A stretch of 64,000 nucleotides of DNA from Candidatus Magnetomicrobium cryptolimnococcus (GCA_018606805.1 JAGYWI010000002.1:62001-126000), one strand, 5' to 3'; shown: positions 1 to 10,107, numbered from the stretch's first letter. Made by a program: numbers and translations. Notes: a model not told the origin generated them from the letters alone.

Positions 1-480
1 CCCCATAGCTCTCATGATGGGACGGTTTTATTGACAACAAACGAGGTCGTTAATATTCTAAATCGTGGCCTTGAGAAAAAAGTTACCAATATTGTGTCAG
101 AGGACATGATAACATCTGTATTTAAAGATGCGGTTAACCAGTATGTAAATACGAGTTTTGATGAAAATTTTAAAAATGTTACAGGTTTTATCAATGATGC
201 CATAGATAGTAAGTTGGATAATATTATAGGTCAATTTAATATAGAAAGCATATTAAACCATATAATTTCCTCAACGATAAATGGGCTTTTGACTAATTTA
301 GCTAGGGATATTTTCCAAATAACAAGGGACGTTATAGAGGATAATATTAAGTTTGCCGTGGAAGATAAGATACCGACAATACAGGAAGAAATAGGGAAGA
401 TAATAACAGAGGCTGTGCCAGAGGTTGCCGAGCGGATGATAAGAGCAGAAATTGATAAATTAAAAGCCGATTTTGACTAA
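1..480 (+). CDS. C-terminal part of an unrecognised helical protein, open at left edge
   Basis: The reading frame is open from base 1, so the gene begins outside the window. A TTG at 31 could act as a start but nothing marks it with a ribosome binding site. The visible part is predicted to be mostly alpha-helical, acidic and hydrophilic, without membrane segments. It consists of amphipathic helices and ends with a tail (PEVAERMIRAEIDKLKADFD) of the kind found at the end of some receiver-domain and polar-organising proteins; that resemblance is loose. The gene ends 36 bases before valS on the same strand and may be co-transcribed with it. I do not recognise the family. Confidence 0.6.
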   Translation, partial: PHSSHDGTVLLTTNEVVNILNRGLEKKVTNIVSEDMITSVFKDAVNQYVNTSFDENFKNVTGFINDAIDSKLDNIIGQFNIESILNHIISSTINGLLTNLARDIFQITRDVIEDNIKFAVEDKIPTIQEEIGKIITEAVPEVAERMIRAEIDKLKADFD

Positions 481-515
481 AATTGATTTTAGATAAACTA
501 ACGTGAGATAAATGA

Positions 516-3389
516 GTGCCAGTTAAAGAATTACCAAAGGGTTATAATCCAGCAGAAGTAGAAGATAAGTGGTATGAGTTGTGGCTTCAAGCAGGGATAT
601 TCACACCGGAGTTTTCGCCTGATGAGGATAGTCAAAAACCAACTTATTCTATAGTAATCCCACCACCAAATGTTACTGGGTCGCTGCATATGGGGCATGC
701 CCTTAATGCAACAATACAGGATATACTGTCGCGATGGAAGCGGATGGGAGGGTTTCGGGTGTTGTGGCTACCGGGTACTGATCACGCCGGTATTGCAACA
801 CAAAATGTGGTTGAAAGACAGCTTGCGGGCGAAGGCTTAGATAGATACAAGCTTGGGAGAAAAGAATTTATTGAGCGAGTATGGCTGTGGAAGGAAGAAT
901 ATGGTGGTAGAATTATACACCAGCTAAAGAAACTCGGAGCCTCGTGTGATTGGACGAGGGAGCGCTTTACGATGGATGAGGGGCTTTCTAAGGCTGTGGG
1001 AGAGGTGTTCGTTAGTTTATTTGATAGAGGGCTTATTTATAGGGCGTTACGCCTTATTAACTGGTGTCCTCGATGTTATACGGCGTTATCTGACTTGGAA
1101 GTTGAACATGAAGAGGTACATGGCAAGCTAACTTATATTAGATACCCTTTAGAAGATAAAAGCTCATATATAGTGGTAGCAACAACGAGGCCAGAAACTA
1201 TGCTTGGCGATACCGCTGTGTGTGTGCATCCACAAGATGGTAGATATATTAATATTGTAGGCAAAAATGCAATATTACCGCTGGTTAATCGTTTAATCCC
1301 CGTAATAACGGATAAAACGGTGGATCCGTCCTTTGGTACAGGCTCTGTTAAGGTTACACCGTCGCATGATTTTAATGACGAGGCTATCGCTAAAAGGCAA
1401 GACCCGCCACTACCGTTTATTACCGTAATAGGTGATGATGGCAAGATGACTCAAGAGGCAGGACGTTCGTTTGCTGGACTTGATAGGTATGAATGTAGAA
1501 AAAAAGTGGTAGAGGCTCTAAAAGAGCGAGGATTAATTGAAAAAATAGTTGATCATAAACATTCCGTAGGGCACTGCTATCGGTGTAAAACAGTAATAGA
1601 GCCACTGGCAACAACCCAATGGTATGTAAATGTAGCAGAGATGGCCGCAAATGCACTTAATGTGGTGAAGGACGGCAGGATAAGAATAATACCTGATGGG
1701 TGGAAGAATAGTTATTATTCATGGATGGAAAATATAAGAGATTGGTGTATTTCACGTCAAATATGGTGGGGACACAGAATCCCTGTATGGTATTGTCCGG
1801 ATTGTGTTATGGAAAACGGGGTCTTGCAGGGTGAGTATATATATCATATATTTTTTGCAAAGACCAGAGGATATTATGAAGGTACGTATGCCGCTTTAAA
1901 AGAAGCCGGCTTTACACATGATGAAATCTTATCTAAATCGAAAACTATAAAGGTAGGAATAAACGTAGTACCTTTTATACTAAATAATTCAAATAATGTA
2001 AACGGGGTTTGTCCCAAATGTGGCAGTTCCCATATAATGCAAGACCCTGATGTACTTGATACGTGGTTTTCATCTTCTCTTTGGCCATTTTCTACACTTG
2101 GTTGGCCAGAAAATACGAAAGACCTTAAGGATTTCTACCCAACTGGTACACTTGTAACTGCCTTTGATATATTGTTTTTCTGGGTGGCACGCATGATAAT
2201 GATGGGGATGGAATTTATGAAAGAAATACCCTTTAAGGATGTGTATATACATGCAATCGTGCGAGATGCAAAGGGAGACAAGATGAGTAAATCTAAGGGA
2301 AATGTGGTTGATCCTCTTATTCTGATAGATAAATATGGTACTGATGCCTTTAGATTCACGTTAGCTGCATTTGCAGCTCAGGGGAGAGATATTCGCTTTG
2401 CAGAAGATAGGGTTGAGGGGTACAGACATTTTGTCAATAAGCTGTGGAATGCTACACGTTTTATACATATGAACATTGCTGATTTTGCAGAGCTTGATTT
2501 AAAGACTATAGAGGAAATCAATACGGAAGTTGAGACCATAGAAAAGACCCATCTTAATATAACGGATAGGTGGATTTTGGATAGACTTGCTGAAACAGCA
2601 GAGGTAGCTAATAATGCCTTGGAAGACTATCGTTTTAATGATGCTGCAAGCGTTATATATCAGTTTATTTGGCATGAGTTTTGTGATTGGTATATTGAGC
2701 TTTCAAAGACGTCTCTTTCTTGCAATAAGAAGGAACTAGCCTTGTGGACTAAACGCTGTCTTCTTTATGTATTAGATAATACATTGCGGCTTTTACACCC
2801 ATTTATGCCATTTGTAACTGAAGAGCTGTGGAATACGCTGCCACATAAAAATAAGTTTATTATGGAGACAAACTATCCAAAGGTGTTAGGGCGAGACCAT
2901 TATGCACAACGTAAAATGAATTACCTGATAGATGTTATTAGTGGTGTAAGGAATATTAGAGGGGAGTTGAATATATCACCGACTAAAAAACTCTGCTCAT
3001 TGATAAAGACGCTTACAAGAGAGTGCGAGAACTGTTTAACTGAAAATAAGGATTATATAATAAACATAGCTAAGCTTGAAAAACTGGACATAGCGGCTGA
3101 CGTAGATAAACCAAAAGGTGCAGCTGTTAGCATAAAACCCGAATTAGAGGTGTTTGTGCCATTGGCTGGTATATTTAATGTAAAAGATGAAGCTGATAGG
3201 ATAGAAAAGGAACTCAATAAGACGGAGGAGTTAATTAAAAACCTTGATAAAAAACTCTTAAATGAGGATTTTTTAGGTCGCGCCCCAAAGGCCGTTGTTG
3301 ATAAAGAAAAGGCTAAGTATGAAGAATTAATTGAAAAGCAACAAAAATTAATAGAAAACCTATCTAAGATGAAGGAGTTGCAAGAATAG
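516..3389 (+). CDS. valS: Valine-tRNA ligase
   Basis: Charges tRNA-Val with valine in the cytoplasm. The class Ia signature HMGH lies at about residues 58-61 after PPPNVTG, and the KMSKS loop at 589-593. The editing domain lies between them (TTRPETMLGDTAV), followed by the anticodon-binding domain and a C-terminal coiled-coil arm (about 890-957) typical of ValRS. Length 957 aa is normal for the family. Two CxxC-type clusters (CPDC and CPKC, about residues 428-510) resemble zinc-knuckle insertions. The start is GTG at 516; a nearby ATG at 512 is out of frame and stops at once. nadC follows after 11 bases, suggesting one transcript. Confidence 0.97.
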   Translation: MPVKELPKGYNPAEVEDKWYELWLQAGIFTPEFSPDEDSQKPTYSIVIPPPNVTGSLHMGHALNATIQDILSRWKRMGGFRVLWLPGTDHAGIATQNVVERQLAGEGLDRYKLGRKEFIERVWLWKEEYGGRIIHQLKKLGASCDWTRERFTMDEGLSKAVGEVFVSLFDRGLIYRALRLINWCPRCYTALSDLEVEHEEVHGKLTYIRYPLEDKSSYIVVATTRPETMLGDTAVCVHPQDGRYINIVGKNAILPLVNRLIPVITDKTVDPSFGTGSVKVTPSHDFNDEAIAKRQDPPLPFITVIGDDGKMTQEAGRSFAGLDRYECRKKVVEALKERGLIEKIVDHKHSVGHCYRCKTVIEPLATTQWYVNVAEMAANALNVVKDGRIRIIPDGWKNSYYSWMENIRDWCISRQIWWGHRIPVWYCPDCVMENGVLQGEYIYHIFFAKTRGYYEGTYAALKEAGFTHDEILSKSKTIKVGINVVPFILNNSNNVNGVCPKCGSSHIMQDPDVLDTWFSSSLWPFSTLGWPENTKDLKDFYPTGTLVTAFDILFFWVARMIMMGMEFMKEIPFKDVYIHAIVRDAKGDKMSKSKGNVVDPLILIDKYGTDAFRFTLAAFAAQGRDIRFAEDRVEGYRHFVNKLWNATRFIHMNIADFAELDLKTIEEINTEVETIEKTHLNITDRWILDRLAETAEVANNALEDYRFNDAASVIYQFIWHEFCDWYIELSKTSLSCNKKELALWTKRCLLYVLDNTLRLLHPFMPFVTEELWNTLPHKNKFIMETNYPKVLGRDHYAQRKMNYLIDVISGVRNIRGELNISPTKKLCSLIKTLTRECENCLTENKDYIINIAKLEKLDIAADVDKPKGAAVSIKPELEVFVPLAGIFNVKDEADRIEKELNKTEELIKNLDKKLLNEDFLGRAPKAVVDKEKAKYEELIEKQQKLIENLSKMKELQE

Positions 3390-3400
3390 CTTTTATAAAT

Positions 3401-4249
3401 ATGTCAAAGGATAGAATTCCATATTTTGTAGTTGAAGCCATAAAGCATGCCCTTAATGAAGATGTTGGTAGCGGAGACATAACCACAGGGCTTACAATAG
3501 ACCCACTAAGCATAAGTAGTGCATATGCAATAGCAAAGGAAGACCTTATACTGGCGGGAGTACCGTTTTTTATAAAGGTTTTTGAGTTAGTGGATTCTTC
3601 TATTTCAGTGTTCCCCATTGAACAGGAAGGTAGTTTAGTAAAAAAAGGTACTGATATTCTTACAGTTGAGGGGAAAACCGCCTCTATTTTGACAGGTGAG
3701 CGCTTAGCACTTAACATAGTACAAAGGCTTTCTGGAATTGCAACACTTACGCATAGGTTTAAAGAGGCAGTTACAGGCTTACCAGTGAAAATTGTTGATA
3801 CGCGAAAGACAACCCCTAATATGCGCTATATGGAAAAATATGCTGTGCGAATAGGAGGCGGGGCTAACCATCGGTTTGGGCTTTATGACGGTGTACTGAT
3901 AAAGGATAATCATATAAAGGCAGCAGGCAGTATTGCATTGGCAGTTAGTAAACTAAACGCCGTACCATTACTGACGAAGGTTGAGGTTGAAGTTGGTACG
4001 CTTGAAGATGTTAAAGCAGCATTGGATGAAAAAGTAGATGTTATCATGCTTGATAATATGTCTTTGGATATGATGAAAGAGGCTGTAGCACTTATAAGAA
4101 AAACTGGGAAAGGTGTCTTGGTGGAGGCATCTGGCAATGTTAGGCTTGAAAATGTCCGCCAAATTGCTGAAACCGGCGTTGATATTATTTCGATAGGGTA
4201 TTTAACACACTCTGCGGTAGCTGCTGATATAAGTTTGAAAATTAGGTAG
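3401..4249 (+). CDS. nadC: Nicotinate-nucleotide pyrophosphorylase (carboxylating)
   Basis: Converts quinolinate and PRPP to nicotinate mononucleotide, CO2 and pyrophosphate in de novo NAD synthesis. Family motifs are intact: RLSGIATLT, the quinolinate/PRPP segment DTRKTTPNMRYMEKYA followed by GGGANHR, KDNHIK, EVEVGTLEDV and IMLDNMS. At 282 aa it has the usual length, with the N-terminal open-faced sandwich and the C-terminal alpha/beta barrel. It lies 11 bases after valS with no clear terminator between, so read-through from valS is likely. nadA and nadB are not in the window. Confidence 0.95.
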   Translation: MSKDRIPYFVVEAIKHALNEDVGSGDITTGLTIDPLSISSAYAIAKEDLILAGVPFFIKVFELVDSSISVFPIEQEGSLVKKGTDILTVEGKTASILTGERLALNIVQRLSGIATLTHRFKEAVTGLPVKIVDTRKTTPNMRYMEKYAVRIGGGANHRFGLYDGVLIKDNHIKAAGSIALAVSKLNAVPLLTKVEVEVGTLEDVKAALDEKVDVIMLDNMSLDMMKEAVALIRKTGKGVLVEASGNVRLENVRQIAETGVDIISIGYLTHSAVAADISLKIR

Positions 4250-4346
4250 CTGAGGCGCACTCCCAAAAACTTTTAGCCTGCCAACGATTTAGTTATTCTA
4301 ATTAATGTAGCAAAAATTAAGGGCTTGCTAGGTTCGCCCATAAAAA

Positions 4347-4404
4347 ATACGTGTATTGTAGGGGCAGACCTTTCGAGTGTCTGCCCTATTTTTATTATCT
4401 ACAA
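4347..4404 (-). repeat. Intergenic repeat family A, copy 1 (constant flanks, hairpin core)
   Basis: The 8-bp hairpin GGGCAGAC (4362-4369) / GTCTGCCC (4379-4386) sits between a TATTGTAGGGGC edge and a TTATCTACAA edge. Nearly the same sequence recurs in the opposite orientation at 54762-54847, with further copies at 63465-63567 and 59256-59307. The segment just upstream (4266-4330) also shares text such as AACTTTTAGCCTG and AAAATTAAGGGCTTG with the intergenic region after mutS. Confidence 0.75.
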
Positions 4405-4424
4405 TTTTTATTTTTAAAAGGAAA

Positions 4425-4458
4425 AAAAAAAGGGAAAGTAACACCTTCCCCTTTTTAT
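4425..4458 (-). terminator. Rho-independent terminator of ppdK
   Basis: On the minus strand, GGGGAAG and CTTTCCC form a 7-bp stem (one G-U pair) followed by a run of nine T residues, about 25 bases after the ppdK stop codon. The flanking A and T runs extend the stem and could also terminate plus-strand transcripts coming from nadC. Confidence 0.7.
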
Positions 4459-4481
4459 TACCGTTTTGTTTATTTATTCTG

Positions 4482-7139
4482 TTAAGCAGTGCCTGATGAA
4501 GATGCTTTACCGGATTTAGCCTTAATTGAAGCCTGAGCAGCAGCTAAGCGTGCAAGCGGCACTCTATATGGTGAACAGCTTACATAGTTCATGCCAACTT
4601 CATAACAGAAGTTAACACTCTTAGCTTCACCACCGTGCTCACCACAGATACCAATCTTCAATTTCGGTTTAGTGCTTCTACCCTTTTCAATACCAATTTT
4701 AACTAACTGACCAACTCCATCTTTATCTATGCTGACAAATGGGTCTTCTGGTACTAATTTCTTGTCAACATAAAATGGCAGGAACATACCAGCATCATCA
4801 CGGCTTAAGCCAAATGTTGTCTGCGTTAAGTCATTCGTACCGAATGAGAAGAAGTCGGCAACTTCAGCTATTTTATCAGCATTTAAGGCAGCCCTTGGCA
4901 GCTCAATCATAGTACCGATGAGATAGTCTACTTTCTGACCACTAGCTGCAATTACTTCTTCACACACCTTCTCTGTCTTTTCTCTTAATATCCTTAACTC
5001 TTCCCGTAGCGCTACAAGTGGAATCATAATCTCAGGAACTGCGTTTACACCTTCTTTCTTAAGCTCACAAGCTGCTTCCATGATAGCCCTTACCTGAGTT
5101 TCATATATCTCCGGATAGGTTATACCAAGCCTACAACCCCTATGACCAAGCATCGGGTTGAACTCGTGCAGCATAGTATTTCTTTCCTTCAACTTCTCAA
5201 AGGGTACATTCATATCCTTAGCAAGTGCTGCTAGCTCTTCGTCAGTGTGAGGAATGAACTCATGTAGTGGTGGGTCAAGAAGTCTGATTGTAACAGCCTT
5301 ACCTTCCATTACCTTAAATATACCTTTGAAATCGCCCTTTTGCATTGGCAGTATCTTAGCAAGAGCTGCCTTTCTGCCGTCAAGTGTATCTGAAAGGATC
5401 ATCTCTCTAACAGCCTTAATTCTGTCTGGCTCAAAGAACATATGCTCAGTTCTGCAAAGTCCAATACCCTCTGCACCAAATTTCAGAGCTACTTCTGCAT
5501 CATGCGGGGTATCTGCGTTAGCCCTTACGCCCATATCTCTAAACTCATCAACCCAGCTCATAAACATTGCAAAATCACCGGAAATCTGTGGCTCTATCAG
5601 TTTGGTTTCCCCAAGAATGACTTCTCCTGTTGAACCATTGATGGTTACCCACTCACCTTCTTTTATAACCGTACCCTTAATAGAAAGTTTCTTGTTTTCT
5701 AAATCTATTGATAGGTCTCCACAACCAGCAACGCAAGGCTTACCCATACCTCTTGCAACAACAGCAGCGTGTGAGGTCATACCACCTCTTGCTGTTAAAA
5801 TACCTCTTGCTGCGTGCATACCACCGATGTCCTCCGGTGAGGTCTCAAGTCTTATTAAAAGCACGCTTTCACCCTTTTCAGCCCACTGTTCCGCTTCCTT
5901 GGCAGTAAATACAGCCTTACCCACAGCAGCCCCCGGTGAAGCCGGCAAACCCTTAGCCAACTTTGTCAGTTTAGCCTTTGGGTCTATCATCGGATGGAGG
6001 AACTGGTCTAACTGCTCCGGTTCAACCCTCGAAACTGCTGTCTGTTTGTCTATAACACCCTCGCCAACGAGGTCCATAGCTATCTTCAGCGCTGCTGCTG
6101 CCGTTCTCTTACCAACCCTTGTCTGAAGCATAAAGAGTTTCTTTTCCTGAATGGTAAATTCGAGGTCTAACATATCTTTGTAATGCCCTTCCAGTCTCTT
6201 ATAGATAGCAAGCAGGTCATTGTAGGCATCCGGCATATCCTTTCCAAGCTCATCAACACTTAAAGGTGTACGTATACCAGCAACAACATCCTCACCCTGA
6301 GCATTTATCAAGCACTCGCCAAAGAATTTGTTTTCACCAGTAGACGGGTTTCTTGTAAATGCCACACCAGTACCTGATGTATTACCCATATTACCAAATA
6401 CCATCGTCTGAACATTAACAGCAGTACCTAAATCATCAGGTATCTTGTTTAACTTTCTGTAAGTGATAGCCCTTTCGCCATTCCATGAATCAAAAACAGC
6501 ATTGATAGCACCCTTTAACTGTTCATACGCATCTTGTGGAAAATCAGCGCCTGTTCCTTCTTTATATATCTGCTTAAACTCTCCAACAATAGCCTTTAGG
6601 TCATCAAGCGTAAGTTCCGTATCATGTTTTACGCCGCGAGCTTCTTTTTTCTTATCAAGTGCATGCTCAAATTTATCTCTCTTGACCCCTTTACAAATAG
6701 AACCATACATTGTTATAAATCTTCTGTATGCATCATATGCAAACCATTCATTGCCACTCATGCTGATAACGCCAGGCAACGTCTGGTCTGTTAAACCAAG
6801 ATTCAAAACTGTATCCATCATACCAGGCATGGAAAACTTTGCACCAGAGCGGACTGACACTAATAACGGCCTGTTGGGGTCTCCAAACTTGAGGTTCATT
6901 ATCTTTTCAACTTCACTTAGATAATTCATAGCCTGGTCCCACAACCCCTCAGGATACTGACCGTTATTCTGAAAATATGGAGCACATGCTGCTGTTGTTA
7001 TCGTAAAGCCCGGTGGCACCGGTATACCAAGGTTAGTCATCTCCGCTAGACCTGCCCCCTTACCACCAAGCAAATCCTTCATATCCCCACTACCATCAGC
7101 CTTGCCACCACCAAAAAAATAAACCCACTTTTGTGCCAT
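4482..7139 (-). CDS. ppdK: Pyruvate, phosphate dikinase
   Basis: Interconverts pyruvate, ATP and phosphate with PEP, AMP and pyrophosphate, linking glycolysis or acetate assimilation to gluconeogenesis. The N-terminal ATP-grasp domain starts FGGGKADGSGDMKDLLGGKGAGLAEM (broken across the phosphate loop), the central domain has the phospho-histidine motif GGMTSHAAVVARG (His about 456), and the C-terminal PEP/pyruvate barrel has GICGEHGGEAKS with the catalytic Cys at about 832. Length (885 aa) is typical. Start choice: two ATGs lie close together; GGAGG at 7147-7151 is 7 bases from the ATG at 7139 but only 1 base from the ATG at 7145, so the downstream one is used. It stands alone between nadC and divergent mutS, with its own promoter and terminator. 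Confidence 0.97.
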   Translation of the reverse strand: MAQKWVYFFGGGKADGSGDMKDLLGGKGAGLAEMTNLGIPVPPGFTITTAACAPYFQNNGQYPEGLWDQAMNYLSEVEKIMNLKFGDPNRPLLVSVRSGAKFSMPGMMDTVLNLGLTDQTLPGVISMSGNEWFAYDAYRRFITMYGSICKGVKRDKFEHALDKKKEARGVKHDTELTLDDLKAIVGEFKQIYKEGTGADFPQDAYEQLKGAINAVFDSWNGERAITYRKLNKIPDDLGTAVNVQTMVFGNMGNTSGTGVAFTRNPSTGENKFFGECLINAQGEDVVAGIRTPLSVDELGKDMPDAYNDLLAIYKRLEGHYKDMLDLEFTIQEKKLFMLQTRVGKRTAAAALKIAMDLVGEGVIDKQTAVSRVEPEQLDQFLHPMIDPKAKLTKLAKGLPASPGAAVGKAVFTAKEAEQWAEKGESVLLIRLETSPEDIGGMHAARGILTARGGMTSHAAVVARGMGKPCVAGCGDLSIDLENKKLSIKGTVIKEGEWVTINGSTGEVILGETKLIEPQISGDFAMFMSWVDEFRDMGVRANADTPHDAEVALKFGAEGIGLCRTEHMFFEPDRIKAVREMILSDTLDGRKAALAKILPMQKGDFKGIFKVMEGKAVTIRLLDPPLHEFIPHTDEELAALAKDMNVPFEKLKERNTMLHEFNPMLGHRGCRLGITYPEIYETQVRAIMEAACELKKEGVNAVPEIMIPLVALREELRILREKTEKVCEEVIAASGQKVDYLIGTMIELPRAALNADKIAEVADFFSFGTNDLTQTTFGLSRDDAGMFLPFYVDKKLVPEDPFVSIDKDGVGQLVKIGIEKGRSTKPKLKIGICGEHGGEAKSVNFCYEVGMNYVSCSPYRVPLARLAAAQASIKAKSGKASSSGTA

Positions 7140-7200
7140 AAACATACCTCCTTCTATTTAGTTTTGACTTATGAGTATAATAACGGCATTTATAGCCAAT

Positions 7201-7230
7201 ATTATACTATATAATCTCTGTATCTTGCAA
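7201..7230 (-). promoter_or_regulatory. Promoter of ppdK
   Basis: Minus strand: TTGCAA (7230-7225), an 18-base spacer, then TATAAT (7206-7201). This gives a leader of about 55 bases containing the GGAGG ribosome binding site of ppdK. Confidence 0.6.
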
Positions 7231-7310
7231 TACATTTTTTTGTTGCAGAAATATAATATTGAAGATATATAATATGAAAATTTTATAAAAAAATCAAAAC
7301 GTATTTGATA

Positions 7311-7316
7311 TATAAT
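7311..7316 (+). promoter_or_regulatory. -10 element directly before mutS (leaderless start likely)
   Basis: A perfect TATAAT is followed by six bases and then ATG at 7323, so transcription would be expected to begin at or within a base of the start codon. No ribosome binding site lies before the ATG. The -35 region is only A-rich, which is the weak point of the call. Confidence 0.5.
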
Positions 7317-7322
7317 CTAAGC

Positions 7323-9908
7323 ATGTCTGAACCAACACCAGTAATGAAACAATATATGGAAGTTAAAAACACGTACAAAGACGCAATTGTGTTATTCCGG
7401 CTGGGGGACTTTTACGAGATATTTGGAGACGATGCAAAGGTGGCCTCCTCAGTTTTACAAATCACGCTCACTACAAGGGATAAATCCAAAACAAACCCCA
7501 TACCCATGTGTGGCGTACCATATCACGCCATAGAACCATATATTAAGAAACTGGTTGATGCTGGCTACAAAGTTGCCGTGTGTGAACAAGTGGAAGAACC
7601 ATCCCCCGGTAAGGCTATCGTAAAGCGTCAAATAAGTCGGGTTATCACCCCTGGCACTTACGAGCCTGAAAACCCTAAAGAAAATGCTTACATATTGAGC
7701 TTTAAACTAGGCAAGAGGACACATGGCATCGCCCTTGCAGATATTTCCACGGGAGAACTACTTGTCTATGAAAGCACTGAAGCCTTTGATGATGAAATCA
7801 ATAGATTTTCAGTACGAGAGATACTCTGTTCAAGTGCACTAAAGGGGGATATACACTACGGCCATATCTTAAAAAACCGCTTCACTACTTATTACGATGA
7901 GTACTACTTTGACTATGACTATAGCTATGGCTATTTGTTAGAGTTTTTCCATATATCCACACTTGATGGCTTTGGATGCGATAATATGCCAAATGCCATA
8001 GGGGCATGCGGGGCACTTTTGTCATATTTAGCGTACACACAAAACGACCTGCACGTTTTTAACAAAATAACCGTTTTCAACACATCAGCACATATGTTTA
8101 TAGAAAAAACCGCCATTACTAATCTAGATATAATGACTAACCATAAAAGAGCCTCAAACGACGAAACACTACTTGGCGTCCTTGACATGTCCTTAACCGC
8201 CATGGGCGGCAGATTTCTGCGTAACGCCCTAATGATGCCACTTAAAGACGTCGAGGAAATAGAAAAACGCCTTGAGGCTGTTAACACCATATATAATGAC
8301 TTTAGTCTAATTAGCGAGCTACGAAAACTCCTTACACCAGTCCAAGACCTTGAACGCATTACCTCGAAAATCATAAATGGTAGCGTCAATGCACGCGATT
8401 TATCCGCTTTAAAAACCTCCCTTGAAACCATACCAAACATCAAGGCTCTCCTCGATAAATCAGCAAATGACTATTTATGCCATTTAGGTCAAACGCTTTC
8501 GGAACTTAAAACCCTAACAAAGCTCATAGACGATAGTATAACCGAAAGCCCACCGCATACCGTAAAAGACGGCGGCATTATCAAAGACGGGTACAACCAA
8601 GAAGTGGATGAATTACGCAAAATATCCAAAAAAGGCAAAACCTTCCTAAGCGAACTAGAGGCTAAGGAGCGCTTGCAAACAGGCATCGGCTCTCTCAAAA
8701 TAAGCTATAATAAGGTCTTTGGCTACTATATTGAAATAACTAAGGCAAACCTCCACCTAGCCCCAGTCCACTACATACGAAAACAAACACTCGTTAACGC
8801 CGAACGCTTTATAACCAACGAGCTCAAAGAATATGAAAACAAGATTATTGGCGCCGAAGACAGACTGAAAAACCTCGAATACCAGCTCTTTAAAGAGCTA
8901 GCTGAACAAGTTAAAGGCTACACCAAGGAATTAAGGGAAACCGCCATTGCTATTGCAACTATAGACTTCCTTCAATCACTTGCAAGTAGCGCTAAAAAAC
9001 ACAATTACACAAGACCTGAAATCAATGAAAGCGGCGAACTCATATTAAAAAATGCAAGACATCCCGTCATCGAAAGGCTAATTAAAGGCTCCAAATTCAC
9101 ACCAAACGACACACTCATGGACATAGCCGACAACAGACTACTCATAATCACCGGCCCAAATATGGCCGGCAAGTCAACATACATGAGACAAATAGCCACC
9201 GTCATCATTATGGCCCAAATGGGCTCATTCATCCCAGCCGACTACGCTAAAATAGGTATCGTTGATAAACTCTTTACAAGAATTGGTGCTTCCGATTACA
9301 TAACCAGAGGGCAAAGCACATTTATGGTGGAAATGGTGGAAACAGCAAACATAGTAAATAACGCAACGAAAAAAAGCCTCATCTTGCTTGATGAAGTTGG
9401 CAGAGGCACAAGCACCTTCGATGGCATCAGTATAGCATGGGCAGTAGCCGAGTACATAGCAAACGTCATCGGCGCCAGAACACTCTTTGCTACCCACTAT
9501 AACGAGCTAACAGAACTAGCCCAAAACACAGAAGGCGTTGTCAACTACAACGTATCCGTAAAGGAATGGGGCGAGGAAATAATCTTCTTAAGAAAAATAG
9601 TCCAAGGCGCAGCCGATAAAAGCTACGGTATCCAAGTTGCACGCCTTGCAGGCATGCCAGAAAATATAGTAAAACGAGCACGAGAAGTACTTGCAGACCT
9701 CGAAAAAGAAGAAATCCCACAAAGTAAAGAAGCAAGACTCACCGCCATTAGAAAAAAGAAAAAATCAACTACACAACTAGCCCTCTTCCCCTTAACACTT
9801 GACCCACTGCGAGCAAAATTAATAAATACAAACATTGGAAAACTTACACAAGAGGAAACAATTAATCTACTCAATGAACTAAAAAAACTCGCCGTTGAAG
9901 AGGAATAA
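7323..9908 (+). CDS. mutS: DNA mismatch repair ATPase MutS
   Basis: Recognises mismatches and small loops and recruits MutL. The mismatch-binding Phe-X-Glu motif is in GDFYEIFGDDA near the N terminus. The clamp/lever region is in the middle, and the ABC-type ATPase lies at the C-terminal end: Walker A GPNMAGKST at residues 611-619, Walker B LILLDEVGRGTSTFDG, H-loop ATHYNEL. A C-terminal tail may carry the tetramerisation segment. Length 861 aa from ATG 7323 fits MutS1. A TTG at 7305 would add six residues unlike the family (which begins close to TPVMKQYMEVK) and is rejected. No SD sequence precedes the ATG; TATAAT lies six bases upstream, suggesting a leaderless mRNA. mutL is not in the window. 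Confidence 0.97.
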   Translation: MSEPTPVMKQYMEVKNTYKDAIVLFRLGDFYEIFGDDAKVASSVLQITLTTRDKSKTNPIPMCGVPYHAIEPYIKKLVDAGYKVAVCEQVEEPSPGKAIVKRQISRVITPGTYEPENPKENAYILSFKLGKRTHGIALADISTGELLVYESTEAFDDEINRFSVREILCSSALKGDIHYGHILKNRFTTYYDEYYFDYDYSYGYLLEFFHISTLDGFGCDNMPNAIGACGALLSYLAYTQNDLHVFNKITVFNTSAHMFIEKTAITNLDIMTNHKRASNDETLLGVLDMSLTAMGGRFLRNALMMPLKDVEEIEKRLEAVNTIYNDFSLISELRKLLTPVQDLERITSKIINGSVNARDLSALKTSLETIPNIKALLDKSANDYLCHLGQTLSELKTLTKLIDDSITESPPHTVKDGGIIKDGYNQEVDELRKISKKGKTFLSELEAKERLQTGIGSLKISYNKVFGYYIEITKANLHLAPVHYIRKQTLVNAERFITNELKEYENKIIGAEDRLKNLEYQLFKELAEQVKGYTKELRETAIAIATIDFLQSLASSAKKHNYTRPEINESGELILKNARHPVIERLIKGSKFTPNDTLMDIADNRLLIITGPNMAGKSTYMRQIATVIIMAQMGSFIPADYAKIGIVDKLFTRIGASDYITRGQSTFMVEMVETANIVNNATKKSLILLDEVGRGTSTFDGISIAWAVAEYIANVIGARTLFATHYNELTELAQNTEGVVNYNVSVKEWGEEIIFLRKIVQGAADKSYGIQVARLAGMPENIVKRAREVLADLEKEEIPQSKEARLTAIRKKKKSTTQLALFPLTLDPLRAKLINTNIGKLTQEETINLLNELKKLAVEEE

Positions 9909-9952
9909 AGGAAAAAAAAAGAAAGAAAGAAAAGAAAGAAAGATTAGAGGAT

Positions 9953-10020
9953 GCGGGGGGAAACCCTTTTAGACAAAAGGGTTATCCCCCCGCACCCCCT
10001 TTCCTAAAACTTTTGGCTTG
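9953..10020 (+). repeat. G/C-capped palindromic repeat (P family), copy 1
   Basis: GCGGGGGG plus AACCCTTTT pairs with AAAAGGGTT plus CCCCCCGC (9953-9993), giving a stem of about 17 bp with a 4-6 base loop. A conserved side arm ACCCCCTTTCC / TAAAACTTTTGGC follows. A purine-only tract (9908-9945) separates it from mutS. Related copies lie at 11262-11290, 11380-11445, 16955-17000, 19796-19861, 20346-20500, 33260-33325, 37765-37880 and 54881-54951. With no T-run after the stem, it is not a textbook terminator. Confidence 0.8.
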
Positions 10021-10107
10021 TTATATCTTATAGCGCATCTCAATTTAGTTAGGTATCAAAAATTAAGGGCTTGGCCCTATAAAGAAAATTGCTGGCTAGA
10101 TATACAC

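Noticed and set aside
5254-6126. Long plus-strand ORF of 290 codons
   Set aside because: It lies wholly antisense to the strongly conserved ppdK, with low-complexity Ser/Pro-rich translation typical of shadow frames.
7305-7322. TTG start six codons upstream in mutS
   Set aside because: The extension overlaps the TATAAT element and is unlike MutS N termini.
9953-9993. P-family hairpins as simple rho-independent terminators
   Set aside because: The stems are followed by C/A-rich sequence, not a T-run, and copies also occur upstream of genes, so termination alone does not explain them.
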